DNA of 64,000 nucleotides from Pseudomonas koreensis (GCF_012986595.1 NZ_JAAQYM010000002.1:310001-374000), one strand, 5' to 3'; counted from the first letter of the stretch, positions 19,732 to 30,014 are shown. The notes: a model not told the origin generated them from the letters alone. Translations and numbers: made by a program.

Positions 19732-20135
19732 TGAAACGCCTTGCCCTGCCCCTGCTGGTCGGTGCCGCTCTGGTGGGCTGTGCTGCAGAGCCTGTGCAAT
19801 TGCAGCAAAACCGCAGCTACATTCTGGAGTGGATCGGCGAGCGGCCGTTGATGGATTACAGCCACCTGACCGTGACCCTCGGCGACGATGGTCGTGCTTA
19901 CGGCAACGGCGGCTGCAACCACTGGTTCGCGCCGTACACCCTCGACGGCGACAAGCTGAGCTTCGGCCCGATCGGCAAGACCCGCAAACTCTGCGCGCCG
20001 GCGCTGATGGAGCAGGAACAACGCTTCCTGCAGGCGCTGCAAGGCGTCGAACGCTGGGACATCTCGCCGATCGAGCAGATGCGCTTCTGGCCGGCTGAAG
20101 GCAAGCCGCTGCGCTGGTGGCTGGAAGAGGGTTAA
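19731..20135 (+). CDS. META-domain lipoprotein (HslJ-like)
   Basis: 134 residues. A lipoprotein signal peptide ends at the lipobox LVGC with Cys17. The body is a META/HslJ-like domain: YILEWIGERPL, then GDDGRAYGNGGCNHWFAPY and the Thr-Arg-Lys-Leu-Cys segment, ending FWPAEGKPLRWW. META proteins are small beta-rich envelope proteins; E. coli HslJ affects novobiocin resistance. It overlaps the upstream gene by one base. Confidence 0.82.
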   Translation: MKRLALPLLVGAALVGCAAEPVQLQQNRSYILEWIGERPLMDYSHLTVTLGDDGRAYGNGGCNHWFAPYTLDGDKLSFGPIGKTRKLCAPALMEQEQRFLQALQGVERWDISPIEQMRFWPAEGKPLRWWLEEG

Positions 20136-20160
20136 CCCCCTCCTGCTGCTGAGACTACCC

Positions 20161-20283
20161 TGTGGCGAGGGGATTTATCCCCGATGGGTCGCGGAGCGCC
20201 CCCCTTCGGAGGCTCAGGATAAACCGAGCTCTCGGGTTTCAGGGCTGCTGCGCAGCCCATCGGGGATAAATCCCCTCACCACA
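20161..20283. repeat. Paired REP (GTGGCGAGGGGATTTATCCCC type)
   Basis: An inverted pair of long REP units between two convergent genes; each arm is about 25 bp and nearly perfect. The same type recurs at 23052 and 24134. Confidence 0.85.
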
Positions 20284-20297
20284 AAACCTCACTTACC

Positions 20298-20765
20298 CTA
20301 CTTTGTAGCCTGCAACGCCTCCAGCTTGGCCATCACCCCCGCCGCCGTCTGCTCGCCCATCAACTGTTCGCGCACCTTGCCCTTGTTGTCGATGATGTAG
20401 GTCACCGGCAACGCTTCACTGCGCGGCAGGTCGAACAGGTCCGCCGGATCCTGCGCCAGCACGGTGAACTTGATGCCCAGCTTCTCGCTGGCAGACTTGA
20501 GATCCTCGCCCTGTACGTTGTCGAAGTTGACCCCGAACACGCCGATGTTCTTGCCTTTCAACTCGTCCGCCAGATGATTGAGTTCCGGAATTTCCGTGCG
20601 GCACGGGCCGCACCATTCAGCCCAGTAATTGAGCACCACCCATTGTTTGTCCAGACGCTCGGACGCGACTTTCTGACCGTTCTGGTCAATGCCGTAGTCG
20701 TTCCCGCAGCCCCCCAGCATCAACGCCCCGATTATCGTCAATGCCGCTGCCAATCGCCGTGTCAT
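20298..20765 (-). CDS. TlpA/ResA-like thioredoxin-fold lipoprotein
   Basis: 155 residues from MTRRLAAALTIIGA. The lipobox is LGGC with Cys20. The thioredoxin fold carries the redox motif WCGPC (Cys52, Cys55) and the cis-proline region LPVTYIID. It is likely a periplasmic, membrane-anchored disulfide reductase of the TlpA family; the partner is unknown. Divergent from the arsC-like gene. Confidence 0.88.
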   Translation of the reverse strand: MTRRLAAALTIIGALMLGGCGNDYGIDQNGQKVASERLDKQWVVLNYWAEWCGPCRTEIPELNHLADELKGKNIGVFGVNFDNVQGEDLKSASEKLGIKFTVLAQDPADLFDLPRSEALPVTYIIDNKGKVREQLMGEQTAAGVMAKLEALQATK

Positions 20766-20879
20766 GTCATGTTCCCTGGTCAAAAATTGAATGCGCCTGC
20801 GACCCATCGCCTCTGAAGGTTCTGGATTGCGCGCTGCACAGTTAGAATAGCCGCCACTTTACGCCAGAAGCGACCCGCC

Positions 20880-21826
<947 letters not shown>

Positions 21827-21828
21827 GG

Positions 21829-22254
21829 GTGGCGAAGAAGCCGAAAATCCTGCCCTCGATCGAGTGGCTCGAACCGCGCGTCAAGGCGATGCGGGTCATC
21901 AGCCTGCTGTGCTTCTTCGGCCTCGCCGGGCTGCTCGCCGCTTACTACCTGGTGTTCGCCGACCTGCACGGCGCGCGGCCGTGGGTGATTCTGCTGGTCG
22001 AGCTGATCCCGTGGATCGTCCTCGCACCGGCGATGATCATGGGCAGCGCCCGCGGGCATTCGTGGATGTGTTTTGTGGTGAATCTGTACTTCATCAAAGG
22101 CGCACTGGCGGCCTATGACCCGAACCGACAGCTGTTTGGTGTGCTGGAGATGGTCGCCAGCCTGGCGCTGTTCTGCTCGGCGCTGCTGTATGTGCGCTGG
22201 CGGTATCAGTTGAATCGCAAGCTGGCTGGCGAGGGCGAGATCAGCGTCGCCTGA
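21829..22254 (+). CDS. DUF2069 membrane protein
   Basis: 141 residues from a GTG 2 bp after the wrbA stop. Four hydrophobic segments are visible (VISLLCFFGLAGLLAAYYL, WVILLVELIPWIVLAPAM, a segment at CFVVNLYFIKGALA, and VASLALFCSALLYV). A short basic N-terminus precedes the first helix. DUF2069 proteins are small inner-membrane proteins of unknown function, often downstream of wrbA. Confidence 0.85.
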   Translation: MAKKPKILPSIEWLEPRVKAMRVISLLCFFGLAGLLAAYYLVFADLHGARPWVILLVELIPWIVLAPAMIMGSARGHSWMCFVVNLYFIKGALAAYDPNRQLFGVLEMVASLALFCSALLYVRWRYQLNRKLAGEGEISVA

Positions 22255-22263
22255 TCTGACGCC

Positions 22264-22329
22264 TTCGCGAGCAGGCTCGCTCCCACATTTGAAATGTATT
22301 CCCTCTGTGGGAGCGAGCCTGCTCGCGAA
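22264..22329. repeat. Paired REP (GTGGGAGCGAGC type)
   Basis: An inverted pair with ~24-bp arms (TTCGCGAGCAGGCTCGCTCC...) around a short AT-rich spacer, between two convergent genes. Confidence 0.85.
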
Positions 22330-22344
22330 TGGGGCGACGCGGTC

Positions 22345-23019
22345 TTAATGGTTGACGGTGTACGCGAGCATCATCGAGAGCTGGCTCATCGGCCGCCCGC
22401 CGCTCTGTTCATGCCACTGGTTGAACGCATCCTGCACACTCGCCAGATCGCGCAGGCTGGTCGGTGCCTTGTCGACAATCTTCTGCGCGTTCAGCGCCGC
22501 GACCACGTCATAGCTCGGCACGAAGGTGTCCTTGCCGACCATGCGCAGGAAGCGCGGCGCCGACAGCCCGCCCAACTGACTGCCGTGCTTTTTCAGGTAA
22601 GTCCACAGACCGACGATATCGGTCACCGGCCAGTCGGCGATCAGCGCGCCGAAACTGCCCTTCTCCTTCTCGACATCAAGGATGAACTGCGCATTGCGCG
22701 GCACGCTCTTGAGCTTGCCCAGGTGGCGGATAATCCGCGCGTCCTGCATCAGGCGTTCGAGGTGTTCGGCGCTCATCAGCACGACTTTTTCCGGGTCGAA
22801 CTTGAAGAACACTTCTTCGAAGGCCGGCCACTTGGCGTCTACCAGGCTGTGCTTGAGCCCGGCGCGGAATACGCGCAGGGCCATGGTCGAGAGGTAGCGA
22901 TCGTCGCTGATCTTGCGCAATTGCGCCGGGGTCTTGGGAACGGGCAGATGGGCTTCCAGTTCAGCCGCCGAACCGAAGCGGTTCAGACAGTATTCGTGCA
23001 GCCACTTGTAATCGCGCAT
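22345..23019 (-). CDS. DNA-3-methyladenine glycosylase I family protein
   Basis: 224 residues from MRDYKWLHEYCLN; longer upstream frames run through REP sequence and are ignored. It resembles the Tag (PF03352) fold: FRAGLKHSLVDAKWPAFEEVFFKFDPEKV, then MQDARIIRHLGKLKSVPRNA and a C-terminal helix-rich part. Tag enzymes excise 3-methyladenine. The classical zinc-binding residues of E. coli Tag are not obvious, so the substrate is uncertain. Confidence 0.75.
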   Translation of the reverse strand: MRDYKWLHEYCLNRFGSAAELEAHLPVPKTPAQLRKISDDRYLSTMALRVFRAGLKHSLVDAKWPAFEEVFFKFDPEKVVLMSAEHLERLMQDARIIRHLGKLKSVPRNAQFILDVEKEKGSFGALIADWPVTDIVGLWTYLKKHGSQLGGLSAPRFLRMVGKDTFVPSYDVVAALNAQKIVDKAPTSLRDLASVQDAFNQWHEQSGGRPMSQLSMMLAYTVNH

Positions 23020-23051
23020 GCCCTCTCCTGGGAAATGAAACGAAAATCCAA

Positions 23052-23192
23052 TGTAGGAGTAGGCCCTGTGGCGAGGGGATTTATCCCCGATGGGGCGCGA
23101 AGCGCCCCCAGAGGAGCTTGGGCCTGCTGCGCAGTCCATCGGGGCGGTGCGACGTTTCGCTAAATCCCCTCACCACAGGGCTCACTCCTACA
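23052..23192. repeat. Paired REP, second arm altered
   Basis: GTGGCGAGGGGATTTATCCCCGATGGGG on the left is matched on the right by a copy interrupted by GCGGTGCGACGTTTCGC, all enclosed by an outer TGTAGGAGT / ACTCCTACA pair. The interruption suggests recombination or insertion within the repeat. Confidence 0.75.
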
Positions 23193-23199
23193 GTTTTGA

Positions 23200-24024
23200 T
23201 TAGAGGTTAACGACGTTAACGAAGCGCGAAGCCGCCGTCTCGTCGATCTTCAGGCTGGTGAAGTCGAACAGGTTGCGGTCGGCCAGTTGCGACGGCACCA
23301 CGTTCTGCAGACTGCGGAAGATGCTTTCGGTTCGACCCGGTGTCTTGCGCTCCCAGTCCTGGAGCATTTCCTTGACCACCTGACGCTGCAGGTTTTCCTG
23401 CGAACCGCAGAGGTTGCACGGGATGATCGGAAACTCCTTGAAGTCCGAGTAAGCCTGGATGTCCTTCTCGTTGCAGTAGGCCAACGGGCGGATCACCACG
23501 TTGCGGCCGTCATCGGCGCGCAGCTTCGGCGGCATCGCCTTGAGGGTGCCGTTGAAAAACATGTTGAGGAAGAACGTCTCGACGATGTCGTCACGGTGGT
23601 GACCGAGGGCCATCTTGGTCGCGCCGATTTCGTCGGCGAAGGTGTACAGCGTGCCGCGACGCAAGCGCGAGCACAGCGAGCAGGTGGTCTTGCCTTCCGG
23701 CACCAGCTCCTTGACCACCGAGTAGGTGTCCTTCTCGACGATGTGGTACTCGACGCCCAGCTCTTTCAGGTAGGCCGGCAGCACGTGCTCGGGGAAGCCC
23801 GGCTGCTTCTGGTCCATGTTCACGGCGACGATCTCGAACTTGATCGGTGCAACCTTCTGCAGGTGCATCAGCACGTCGAGCATGGTGTAGCTGTCCTTGC
23901 CCCCGGACAGGCAGACCATGACCTTGTCGCCGTCTTCGATCATGTTGAAATCGGCGACCGCTTCGCCGGCCAGGCGGCGCAGGCGCTTTTGCAGTTTGTT
24001 CTGGTTGACCGTAAGAGTGCCCAT
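23200..24024 (-). CDS. ttcA: tRNA 2-thiocytidine biosynthesis protein TtcA
   Basis: 274 residues from [15 protein letters not shown]. It thiolates C32 of certain tRNAs using an iron-sulfur cluster and ATP. The PP-loop SGGKDS is at residues 40-45, the CxxC pair Cys115/Cys118 in [10 protein letters not shown], and a further Cys pair in [24 protein letters not shown] is the family signature. Confidence 0.96.
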   Translation of the reverse strand: MGTLTVNQNKLQKRLRRLAGEAVADFNMIEDGDKVMVCLSGGKDSYTMLDVLMHLQKVAPIKFEIVAVNMDQKQPGFPEHVLPAYLKELGVEYHIVEKDTYSVVKELVPEGKTTCSLCSRLRRGTLYTFADEIGATKMALGHHRDDIVETFFLNMFFNGTLKAMPPKLRADDGRNVVIRPLAYCNEKDIQAYSDFKEFPIIPCNLCGSQENLQRQVVKEMLQDWERKTPGRTESIFRSLQNVVPSQLADRNLFDFTSLKIDETAASRFVNVVNL

Positions 24025-24133
24025 GACGCGAAATCCGTGAGGTGTGACGAAAGGCCGGCATTTTACGCAAAAAACCCGCCGGGGGCGAAGGGCCGTGGGT
24101 CTGCCCCATTCTTCCGAGGTCTGCATTGCCCTC

Positions 24134-24267
24134 TGTGGCGAGGGGATTTATCCCCGATCGGCTGCGCAGCATGTCGCCAAACCATCCACCGCGAAGTATC
24201 GGGAAAATAGAGTTCTGAGGTTTTGGGGATGCTTCGCACCCCATCGGGGATAAATCCCCTCACCACA
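24134..24267. repeat. Paired REP (GTGGCGAGGGGATTTATCCCC type)
   Basis: An inverted pair with ~25-bp arms between ttcA and the Yip1 gene, in the 466-bp non-coding gap 24025-24490. The remainder of the gap is the promoter region of the Yip1 gene. Confidence 0.85.
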
Positions 24268-24380
24268 AATGTATTTCAGAGATAAAAAAGAGCTGATGCC
24301 AAGACCCCAAGGCGATTACGCCCCGTGTTTACAGCGCGATTTGCTCTAAGCCCCTAGTCCCTGTGCGGTTAAGTCCTTTC

Positions 24381-24402
24381 TATACTGCGACATAAGGTCG
24401 CA
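24381..24402 (+). promoter_or_regulatory. Promoter-like -10 with overlapping dyad upstream of the Yip1 gene
   Basis: TATACT at 24381-24386 is a good -10 hexamer. It abuts the dyad TGCGAC-ATAAG-GTCGCA at 24386-24402, which would sit across the start site like an operator. No clear -35 hexamer is visible. Confidence 0.4.
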
Positions 24403-24490
24403 CACATCTGAAGACCTGTATTTGCTCGGCCACCTTGGCCCGTAGGCGCTCCGTTGGGGGGCGATGGCAATAACAAGAGGAGTGACTGGC

Positions 24491-25093
24491 ATGATCCATC
24501 ACGTAGTGGGACTGTTTACCCACCCCGATCAGGAATGGAAGGAAATCCGTGGCGACCAAGAGGAAAGCATCAGCCACATGTACCTGACGCACACGCTGAT
24601 TCTGGCGGCGATTCCAGCCGTTTCGGCGTTCATCGGCACCACCCAGGTCGGCTGGGTGATCGGCAACCGCGCGCCGGTGATGCTCACCGTGGAAAGCGCG
24701 ATCTGGATGACCGTAATGTCGTACCTGGCGATGCTCGGCGGGGTCGCGGTGATGGGCGCCTTCGTGCACTGGATGGCCCGCACCTATGACGCCAACCCGA
24801 GCCTGGCCCGTTGCGTGGCATTCGCCACCTATACCGCGACACCGTTGTTCGTCGGCGGGCTGGCAGCGCTGTATCCGCACATGTGGCTGGGGATGATCGT
24901 CGGCACGGCGGCCATCTGCTACACGGTGTACCTGCTGTACGTGGGGCTGCCGACGTTCATGAACATTCCGTCGGACGAAGGCTTTCTGTTTTCCAGCTCA
25001 GTGCTCGCGGTAGGCCTGGTGGTGCTGGTGGCCATCATGGCGTTCACCGTGATCGTCTGGGGCCTCGGCGTGGGGCCGGTGTATACCAACTGA
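24491..25093 (+). CDS. Yip1-domain inner-membrane protein
   Basis: 200 residues from MIHHVVGLFTHPDQEW with AAGAGGAG upstream. Five hydrophobic segments follow (TLILAAIPAVSAFIG, VMLTVESAIWMTVMSYLAML, TPLFVGGLAALYPHMW, MIVGTAAICYTVYLLYV and LAVGLVVLVAIMAFTVIV). The pattern and the N-terminal FTHPDQEWKEIR motif fit the bacterial Yip1/YIP1 (DUF1282-like) family, whose function is not established. Confidence 0.85.
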   Translation: MIHHVVGLFTHPDQEWKEIRGDQEESISHMYLTHTLILAAIPAVSAFIGTTQVGWVIGNRAPVMLTVESAIWMTVMSYLAMLGGVAVMGAFVHWMARTYDANPSLARCVAFATYTATPLFVGGLAALYPHMWLGMIVGTAAICYTVYLLYVGLPTFMNIPSDEGFLFSSSVLAVGLVVLVAIMAFTVIVWGLGVGPVYTN

Positions 25094-25241
25094 CATGATT
25101 CACCCCCGAGAACAACAAGATCTGCCAATACAGGCCGCCGCAAGGCGGCCTTCTCGTATGGCGGATGACCATTCGGCAGGTCGGCGATTCGCAAGTCCGG
25201 GAGGTTGCGGCATACTCGACGCCTCTGGAGATCCATCAAGC

Positions 25242-25736
25242 ATGCCCGAGCAACTCAATACCCGCGTCGAAGACTGTTACCAACTCGCTGAAGCCTTTTT
25301 CAAACGTCATTTCCAACGCCCCGTCGTCAGCCTCAAGCTGCGCGGGCAGAAAGCCGGTGTCGCGCATCTGCACGAGAACCTGCTGCGCTTCAACCCGCAG
25401 CTGTACCGGGAAAACACCGAACACTTCCTCAAGCAGACCGTGGCCCACGAAGTCGCGCACCTGATCGCCCATCAACTGTTCGGCGACCGCATCCAGCCGC
25501 ACGGCGAGGAGTGGCAACTGATCATGCGCGGGGTCTATGAACTGCCGCCGGACCGTTGCCACACCTACGCCGTGAAACGCCGCAGCGTGACGCGCTACAT
25601 CTACAAATGCCCGTGCGCCGACAGTGATTTTCCGTTCTCGGCGCAACGGCACAGCCTGGTAAGGCAGGGGCGGCGGTATTTGTGCCGCAGATGCCGCAAC
25701 ACCTTGGTGTTCAGTGGTGAGATGCGCGTCGAGTGA
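25242..25736 (+). CDS. sprT: SprT-like zinc metalloprotease family protein
   Basis: 164 residues from MPEQLNTRVEDCYQLAE. The zinc-metallopeptidase motif HEVAH lies in QTVAHEVAHLIAHQLFG, and a C-terminal zinc ribbon uses the CPCADSD and CRRCRN cysteines. It is homologous to the SprT/Spartan fold, which in eukaryotes cleaves DNA-protein crosslinks; the bacterial role is not defined. Upstream in-frame codons are unlikely to be translated. Confidence 0.9.
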   Translation: MPEQLNTRVEDCYQLAEAFFKRHFQRPVVSLKLRGQKAGVAHLHENLLRFNPQLYRENTEHFLKQTVAHEVAHLIAHQLFGDRIQPHGEEWQLIMRGVYELPPDRCHTYAVKRRSVTRYIYKCPCADSDFPFSAQRHSLVRQGRRYLCRRCRNTLVFSGEMRVE

Positions 25737-25744
25737 CTCCCTGA

Positions 25745-25771
25745 TCGTTCCCATGCTCCGCGTGGGAACGA
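25745..25771. repeat. REP-like palindrome TCGTTCCCA...TGGGAACGA
   Basis: A perfect 9-bp stem with a 9-nt loop in the short gap between convergent sprT and the CoA-transferase gene. This type occurs once in the window. Confidence 0.7.
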
Positions 25772-25772
25772 G

Positions 25773-26954
25773 CTACGCAACTACCTTCAAGGCCCGCAAT
25801 TCAGCAATTCGCTCAGCACTGAAGCCCAACTCCCACAACACTTGATCCGTATGCTGCCCCAACCCCGCGCCAACATGCCGTGGCGCCGGCAACGCCTCGG
25901 AAAATTTCAACGGACACGCCATTTGCGCCTGGGTCGTGCCATCCCCGCGCGGCACCTGGGTCACCAGTTCCCGCGCCTGTAACTGTGGATGGCGCACCGC
26001 CTCCCCCAGACTCAACACTGGCTCGACACACGCATCGATCCCGGCAAACATCTCGCACAGCTCGGCAAAGGCATGTTTTTCGAACTCGACCGTCAGCGCG
26101 TATTTCAACGCCCGCTGCTGCTCAGGCTTGGGCGACAAACCTTGCGCCGCCAACTCCGGGCGGCCCAGCGCCGTGCACAATTGCTGCATGAACCCCGGCT
26201 CGAGACTGCCTACCGACATCCAGCGCCCGTCGCGCGAGCGGTAGTAGTCATAGAAGCTGCCGCCATTGAGCATCTGGTCTTCCCACGCCGGCTCCTCGCC
26301 ACAGGCCAGATACCCGGCACCGGCCATGGCGTTCAGGCTGAACGCGCAATCGGTCATGCTCACGTCCAGATGGGTGCCCTGCCCGGTCTGCTGACGGGCA
26401 ATCACCGCCGCCAGCAGGCCGATCACCCCGTGCAGAGACCCGCCCGCCACATCCGCCACCTGCATGCCCAGTGGCAACGGACCGCTGTCGGCGCGGCCGG
26501 TGTAGCTGGCAAGCCCGGCCAGTGCGAGGTAGTTGATGTCATGCCCGGCGCGATCCTTGTACGGCCCGGTCTGGCCGTAGCCGGTGATCGACACATAAAT
26601 CAGCTTCGGGTTGATCGCCTTCAGCGCCTCGTAACCCAGGCCCAGACGCTCCATCACGCCGGGACGGAACTGCTCCAGGACGATGTCGTAATCGGCCAGC
26701 AGTTGCTTGACCACCTCCAGCGCTTCAGGTTGTTTGAGATCCAGTGCGAGGCTGCGCTTGTTGCGGTTCAGGTACGCATGACTGGCTGACACGCCCTGAT
26801 CGTGGGGCGGCAGCACTCGCAGCAGATCCAGGCGCGTCGGCGATTCGATGCGCAGCACCTCGGCCCCCATGTCCGCCAGCAGCAGCGAGGCGAACGGACC
26901 TGGCAGCAATGTCGAGAAATCGAGGATCTTCAGTGAGGCCAGCGGTGCGGACAT
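25773..26954 (-). CDS. CaiB/BaiF family CoA transferase (class III)
   Basis: 393 residues from MSAPLASLKILDFSTLLPGPFAS. Family III CoA transferases and alpha-methylacyl-CoA racemases share this fold. Visible marks are the N-terminal GPFASLLLADMGAEVLRIESP, RNKRSLALDLKQPEA, the segment EQFRPGVMERLGLGYEAL, and GYGQTGPYKDRAGHD with the catalytic Asp. Racemase and transferase cannot be separated from sequence alone. It is alone on its strand and separated from dctA by a terminator and a REP pair. Confidence 0.88.
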   Translation of the reverse strand: MSAPLASLKILDFSTLLPGPFASLLLADMGAEVLRIESPTRLDLLRVLPPHDQGVSASHAYLNRNKRSLALDLKQPEALEVVKQLLADYDIVLEQFRPGVMERLGLGYEALKAINPKLIYVSITGYGQTGPYKDRAGHDINYLALAGLASYTGRADSGPLPLGMQVADVAGGSLHGVIGLLAAVIARQQTGQGTHLDVSMTDCAFSLNAMAGAGYLACGEEPAWEDQMLNGGSFYDYYRSRDGRWMSVGSLEPGFMQQLCTALGRPELAAQGLSPKPEQQRALKYALTVEFEKHAFAELCEMFAGIDACVEPVLSLGEAVRHPQLQARELVTQVPRGDGTTQAQMACPLKFSEALPAPRHVGAGLGQHTDQVLWELGFSAERIAELRALKVVA

Positions 26955-27057
26955 GGGCGATCTCCTTGGGCGATGCACCCAGCCTAGGCAGCGCTGCCGC
27001 GTACGGCAATCACCTTATGTGTCAGCAGTTGTGACCGTAATGCTCAAATCGCAGGCA

Positions 27058-27081
27058 ATAAAAAACCTGCCGAGGCAGGTT
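27058..27081 (-). terminator. Terminator of dctA
   Basis: On the minus strand AACCTGCC-TC-GGCAGGTT is followed by TTTTATT. It lies past the REP pair downstream of dctA. Confidence 0.75.
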
Positions 27082-27093
27082 CTTCAGTGCCTG

Positions 27094-27192
27094 TGTGGCG
27101 AGGGAGCTTGCTCCCGCTGGGGCGCGAAGCGGTCCCGCTCTTCAAAGAGGGGCCTGCTGCGCAGTCCAGCGGGAGCAAGCTCCCTCGCCACA
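27094..27192. repeat. Paired REP (GTGGCGAGGGAGC type)
   Basis: An inverted pair with ~25-bp arms in the dctA 3' untranslated region, 20 bp after the stop codon. Such hairpins often stabilise upstream mRNA. Confidence 0.85.
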
Positions 27193-27211
27193 AGGTATTG
27201 CCAAATACAGC

Positions 27212-28546
27212 TTACTTGACGCTGTTAGGCGTTGGGCCTTCAGCCACACCCAGGTCGTCTTCAGGACGGGTGTCAGCGATACCGCGACCGCCCGAGGCCA
27301 GCTCGGACTGCAGCACGTCGGTGTCCAGCTCTTTCACCCACTTGGCAACCACGATGGTCGCTACGGCGTTGCCGACCAGGTTGGTCAGAGCGCGAGCTTC
27401 GGACATGAAGCGGTCGATACCGAGGATCAGCGCCAGACCGGCCACCGGCAGGTGACCTACTGCCGACAGAGTGGCGGCCAGCACGATGAAGCCCGAACCG
27501 GTCACACCGGCGGCGCCTTTGGAGGACAGCAGCAACACCACCAGCAGGGTGATCTGATGGGTGATGTCCATGTGCGTGTCGGTGGCCTGAGCAATGAACA
27601 CGGCGGCCATGGTCAGGTAGATCGCAGTACCGTCGAGGTTGAACGAGTAACCGGTCGGGATCACCAGACCCACTACCGATTTCTTCGCGCCCAGACGCTC
27701 CATCTTGATCAGCATGCGTGGCAGTACCGATTCCGAGGAGGAAGTACCCAGCACGATCAGCAGCTCTTCACGGATGTAGCGGATCATCTTCAGCACACTG
27801 AAGCCATGAGCGCGGGCAATACCGCCCAGCACGATCAGGATGAACAGCAGGCAAGTGACGTAGAAGCAGATCATCAGTTGACCCAGCTGCACCAGCGAGC
27901 CGACACCGTAGGCACCGATGGTAAAGGCCATCGCACCGAAGGCACCGATTGGCGCGAGCTTCATGATCATGTTGATGATGTTGAACATCACGTGGGCGAA
28001 GCGATCGATGAAGTCGAGGATCGGACGGCCGTAGTCACCCAGGCGATGCAGGGCGAAACCGAAGATCACCGAGAACATCAGCACTTGCAGGATATCGCCT
28101 GTGGCGAACGCGCCGACGATGGTGGTCGGGATCACGTTGAGCAGGAAGCCGACAACGCTCTGGTCAGCGCCTTGTTGCACGTAGGTCGCGACTTTCGAGG
28201 CGTCCAGGGTGCTGACGTCGATGTGCATGCCATTGCCCGGCTGCACGATGTTGACCACGATCAGGCCGACCAACAGGGCGATGGTCGAAACGATTTCGAA
28301 GTACAGGAGTGCGTAACCACCGGTCTTGCCGACCGACTTCATGCTTTGCATGCCAGCAATACCGCTGACCACGGTGCAGAAGATGATCGGGGCGATGATC
28401 ATTTTGATCAGCTTGATGAACCCGTCACCCAGTGGCTTAACCGCCACACCGAACTGCGGGTAGTAGTGACCAAGGGCAATACCGATGATGATCGCGACGA
28501 TCACCTGGAAATACAGGGATTTGTACAGTGGCTGACGAGTCGTCAT
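27212..28546 (-). CDS. dctA: C4-dicarboxylate:proton/sodium symporter DctA
   Basis: 444 residues from [16 protein letters not shown]. DctA imports succinate, fumarate and malate. The glutamate/aspartate transporter fold shows in the SSSES serine motif ([13 protein letters not shown]), [20 protein letters not shown], and [18 protein letters not shown] textbook sigma-54 promoter lies 144 bp upstream with two matching palindromes behind it, so control by a DctD-type enhancer protein is expected. Confidence 0.97.
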   Translation of the reverse strand: MTTRQPLYKSLYFQVIVAIIIGIALGHYYPQFGVAVKPLGDGFIKLIKMIIAPIIFCTVVSGIAGMQSMKSVGKTGGYALLYFEIVSTIALLVGLIVVNIVQPGNGMHIDVSTLDASKVATYVQQGADQSVVGFLLNVIPTTIVGAFATGDILQVLMFSVIFGFALHRLGDYGRPILDFIDRFAHVMFNIINMIMKLAPIGAFGAMAFTIGAYGVGSLVQLGQLMICFYVTCLLFILIVLGGIARAHGFSVLKMIRYIREELLIVLGTSSSESVLPRMLIKMERLGAKKSVVGLVIPTGYSFNLDGTAIYLTMAAVFIAQATDTHMDITHQITLLVVLLLSSKGAAGVTGSGFIVLAATLSAVGHLPVAGLALILGIDRFMSEARALTNLVGNAVATIVVAKWVKELDTDVLQSELASGGRGIADTRPEDDLGVAEGPTPNSVK

Positions 28547-28689
28547 TGCAAGTTTCCTCAAGCGTCCCGCGGGCAACATCCATCTGTTGAGCGCAGAACC
28601 TGAATTGCGAACCCTCCTGCACTGGAGGGATTTGTTGTTCGAGCGGCGCTTTTCCCACGGGATAGACGCACACTTCTGTCGCTCTTATC

Positions 28690-28704
28690 GCAAACGCCGT
28701 GCCA
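28690..28704 (-). promoter_or_regulatory. Sigma-54 promoter of dctA
   Basis: On the minus strand the sequence is TGGCAC-N5-TTGC, a perfect -24/-12 match. It lies 144 bp upstream of the dctA ATG, giving a start site near 28678. Confidence 0.88.
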
Positions 28705-28782
28705 CTTTGGTGCAATTCGCTGCAAGCCTTTTGATATCAGGACTTACAGCTTGTTCTGTGTCACTGTTTGGTGACTCAAATG

Positions 28783-28839
28783 TGGCGGATTTCCGCCAAC
28801 TCGCCGGATCTCGTCCTACAATTTGGCGGAAATCCGCCT
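28783..28839. promoter_or_regulatory. Twin palindromes, candidate DctD enhancer sites
   Basis: GGCGGATTTCCGCC (28784-28797) and its exact reverse complement GGCGGAAATCCGCC (28825-28838), 41 bp apart centre to centre, four helical turns. Relative to the predicted sigma-54 start they sit near -113 and -154, the usual place for an enhancer-binding protein. The AraC gene starts 58 bp to the right, so it could also be affected. Confidence 0.72.
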
Positions 28840-28895
28840 TGTTGGCGATGATGCCCGCGGCTAACATCCGGCGCCTGAGGAAGGATCTGCCGCTT

Positions 28896-29894
28896 ATGCG
28901 CGAACGTACCATCGCCAGTCATTTCGCCCGTGCCGCCCTCGGTGGCGCACGCCGCTCGGGGTTTGATTATCTGCCGCTGCTGCAACAGCTGGGCATCAGC
29001 CCGGAGCTGCTGGATGAGCCGCGGGCGCGCATCGCCCCGGAGCAATTCACCCAACTGCTGCAGAGCCTGTGGTTGGCCCTGGATGACGAATACCTGGGCT
29101 TTGGCAACGCACCGAGCAAACCCGGCAGTTTCGCGATGATGTGCCACGCCCTGATTCACTGCCGCAACCTGGAGAAGGCACTGCAACGCGGTTTATTGTT
29201 TTATAGCCTATTCCCCACGGCCACGCGCCTGAGCCTGCAGCGCGAAGACGAATGGGTGCGCCTGAGCCTCGATGATTCGCAGTTATGGGACCCGGATCAC
29301 TTTCTCAGCGAAAGCCTGCTGGTGATCTGGCACCGCCTCGGCAGTTGGCTGATCGGCCAGAGGATTCGTCTGGAGCAGGCCACGTTCAGCTATACGAAAC
29401 CGCCGCACGGCGCCGAGTACGACCTGCTGTTCCCCTGCCCGTTGGTGTTTTCTGCCGAGCAAAGCAGTCTGCTGTTTCACAGCCGCTATCTGTCGATGCC
29501 ACTGCTGCAGGACGAACGCACCCTCAAGCATTTCCTTGAACGCTCCCCCGCCGACCTGCTGTCACGCCCCGACGACGGCGACAGCCTCAGCAGCCGCCTG
29601 CGCCGTTTGCTCAGCCGCGACAGCGCGCACTGGCCGGACCTGGAAGCGGTGGCCGCGCACCTGCACATCAGCCCGCAAACCCTGCGTCGGCATTTACGCG
29701 AGGAAGGCACCAGTTTTCAGGAATTGAAGGATCAGTTGCGGCGGGATATCGCCATTTACCACCTGGGCCGGGCGGATCTGTCGTTGCAACAGATCGCCGA
29801 GCAACTGGGATTTTCCGAGCCGTCGGCGTTTCATCGGGCGTTCAAGAAGTGGACGGGGCTGACGCCGGGGGCTTATCGGGCGCAGGAGCAGTGA
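28896..29894 (+). CDS. AraC-family transcriptional regulator (Arabinose_bd type)
   Basis: 332 residues from the ATG preceded by GAGGAAGGA; a longer frame from 28587 would cross the dctA promoter and is rejected. The N-terminal ~200 residues match the PF12625-type ligand-binding domain (YLPLLQQLGISPELLDEPRARI). The C-terminal ~100 residues hold two HTH motifs (LEAVAAHLHISPQTLRRHL and LSLQQIAEQLGFSEPSAFHRAFKKWTG). No operon partner is adjacent, so the target and inducer are unknown. Confidence 0.92.
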   Translation: MRERTIASHFARAALGGARRSGFDYLPLLQQLGISPELLDEPRARIAPEQFTQLLQSLWLALDDEYLGFGNAPSKPGSFAMMCHALIHCRNLEKALQRGLLFYSLFPTATRLSLQREDEWVRLSLDDSQLWDPDHFLSESLLVIWHRLGSWLIGQRIRLEQATFSYTKPPHGAEYDLLFPCPLVFSAEQSSLLFHSRYLSMPLLQDERTLKHFLERSPADLLSRPDDGDSLSSRLRRLLSRDSAHWPDLEAVAAHLHISPQTLRRHLREEGTSFQELKDQLRRDIAIYHLGRADLSLQQIAEQLGFSEPSAFHRAFKKWTGLTPGAYRAQEQ

Positions 29895-29918
29895 GTGCCG
29901 CGGTGAACCGACTGGCGT

Positions 29919-29996
29919 CTTCGCGAGCAGGCTCGCTCCCACAGGGGGGCTGTGAACGCCGCCGATCCAATGTGGGAGCGAGCTTGCTGGCGAAGG
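29919..29996. repeat. Paired REP (GTGGGAGCGAGC type)
   Basis: An inverted pair with ~25-bp arms between the convergent AraC and phoQ genes. Confidence 0.85.
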
Positions 29997-30014
29997 TGCC
30001 GGCAAGACATGCGA

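Noticed and set aside
28587-28895. N-terminal extension of the AraC regulator
   Set aside because: The in-frame extension crosses the dctA sigma-54 promoter and enhancer palindromes; the start at 28896 has a good ribosome-binding site.
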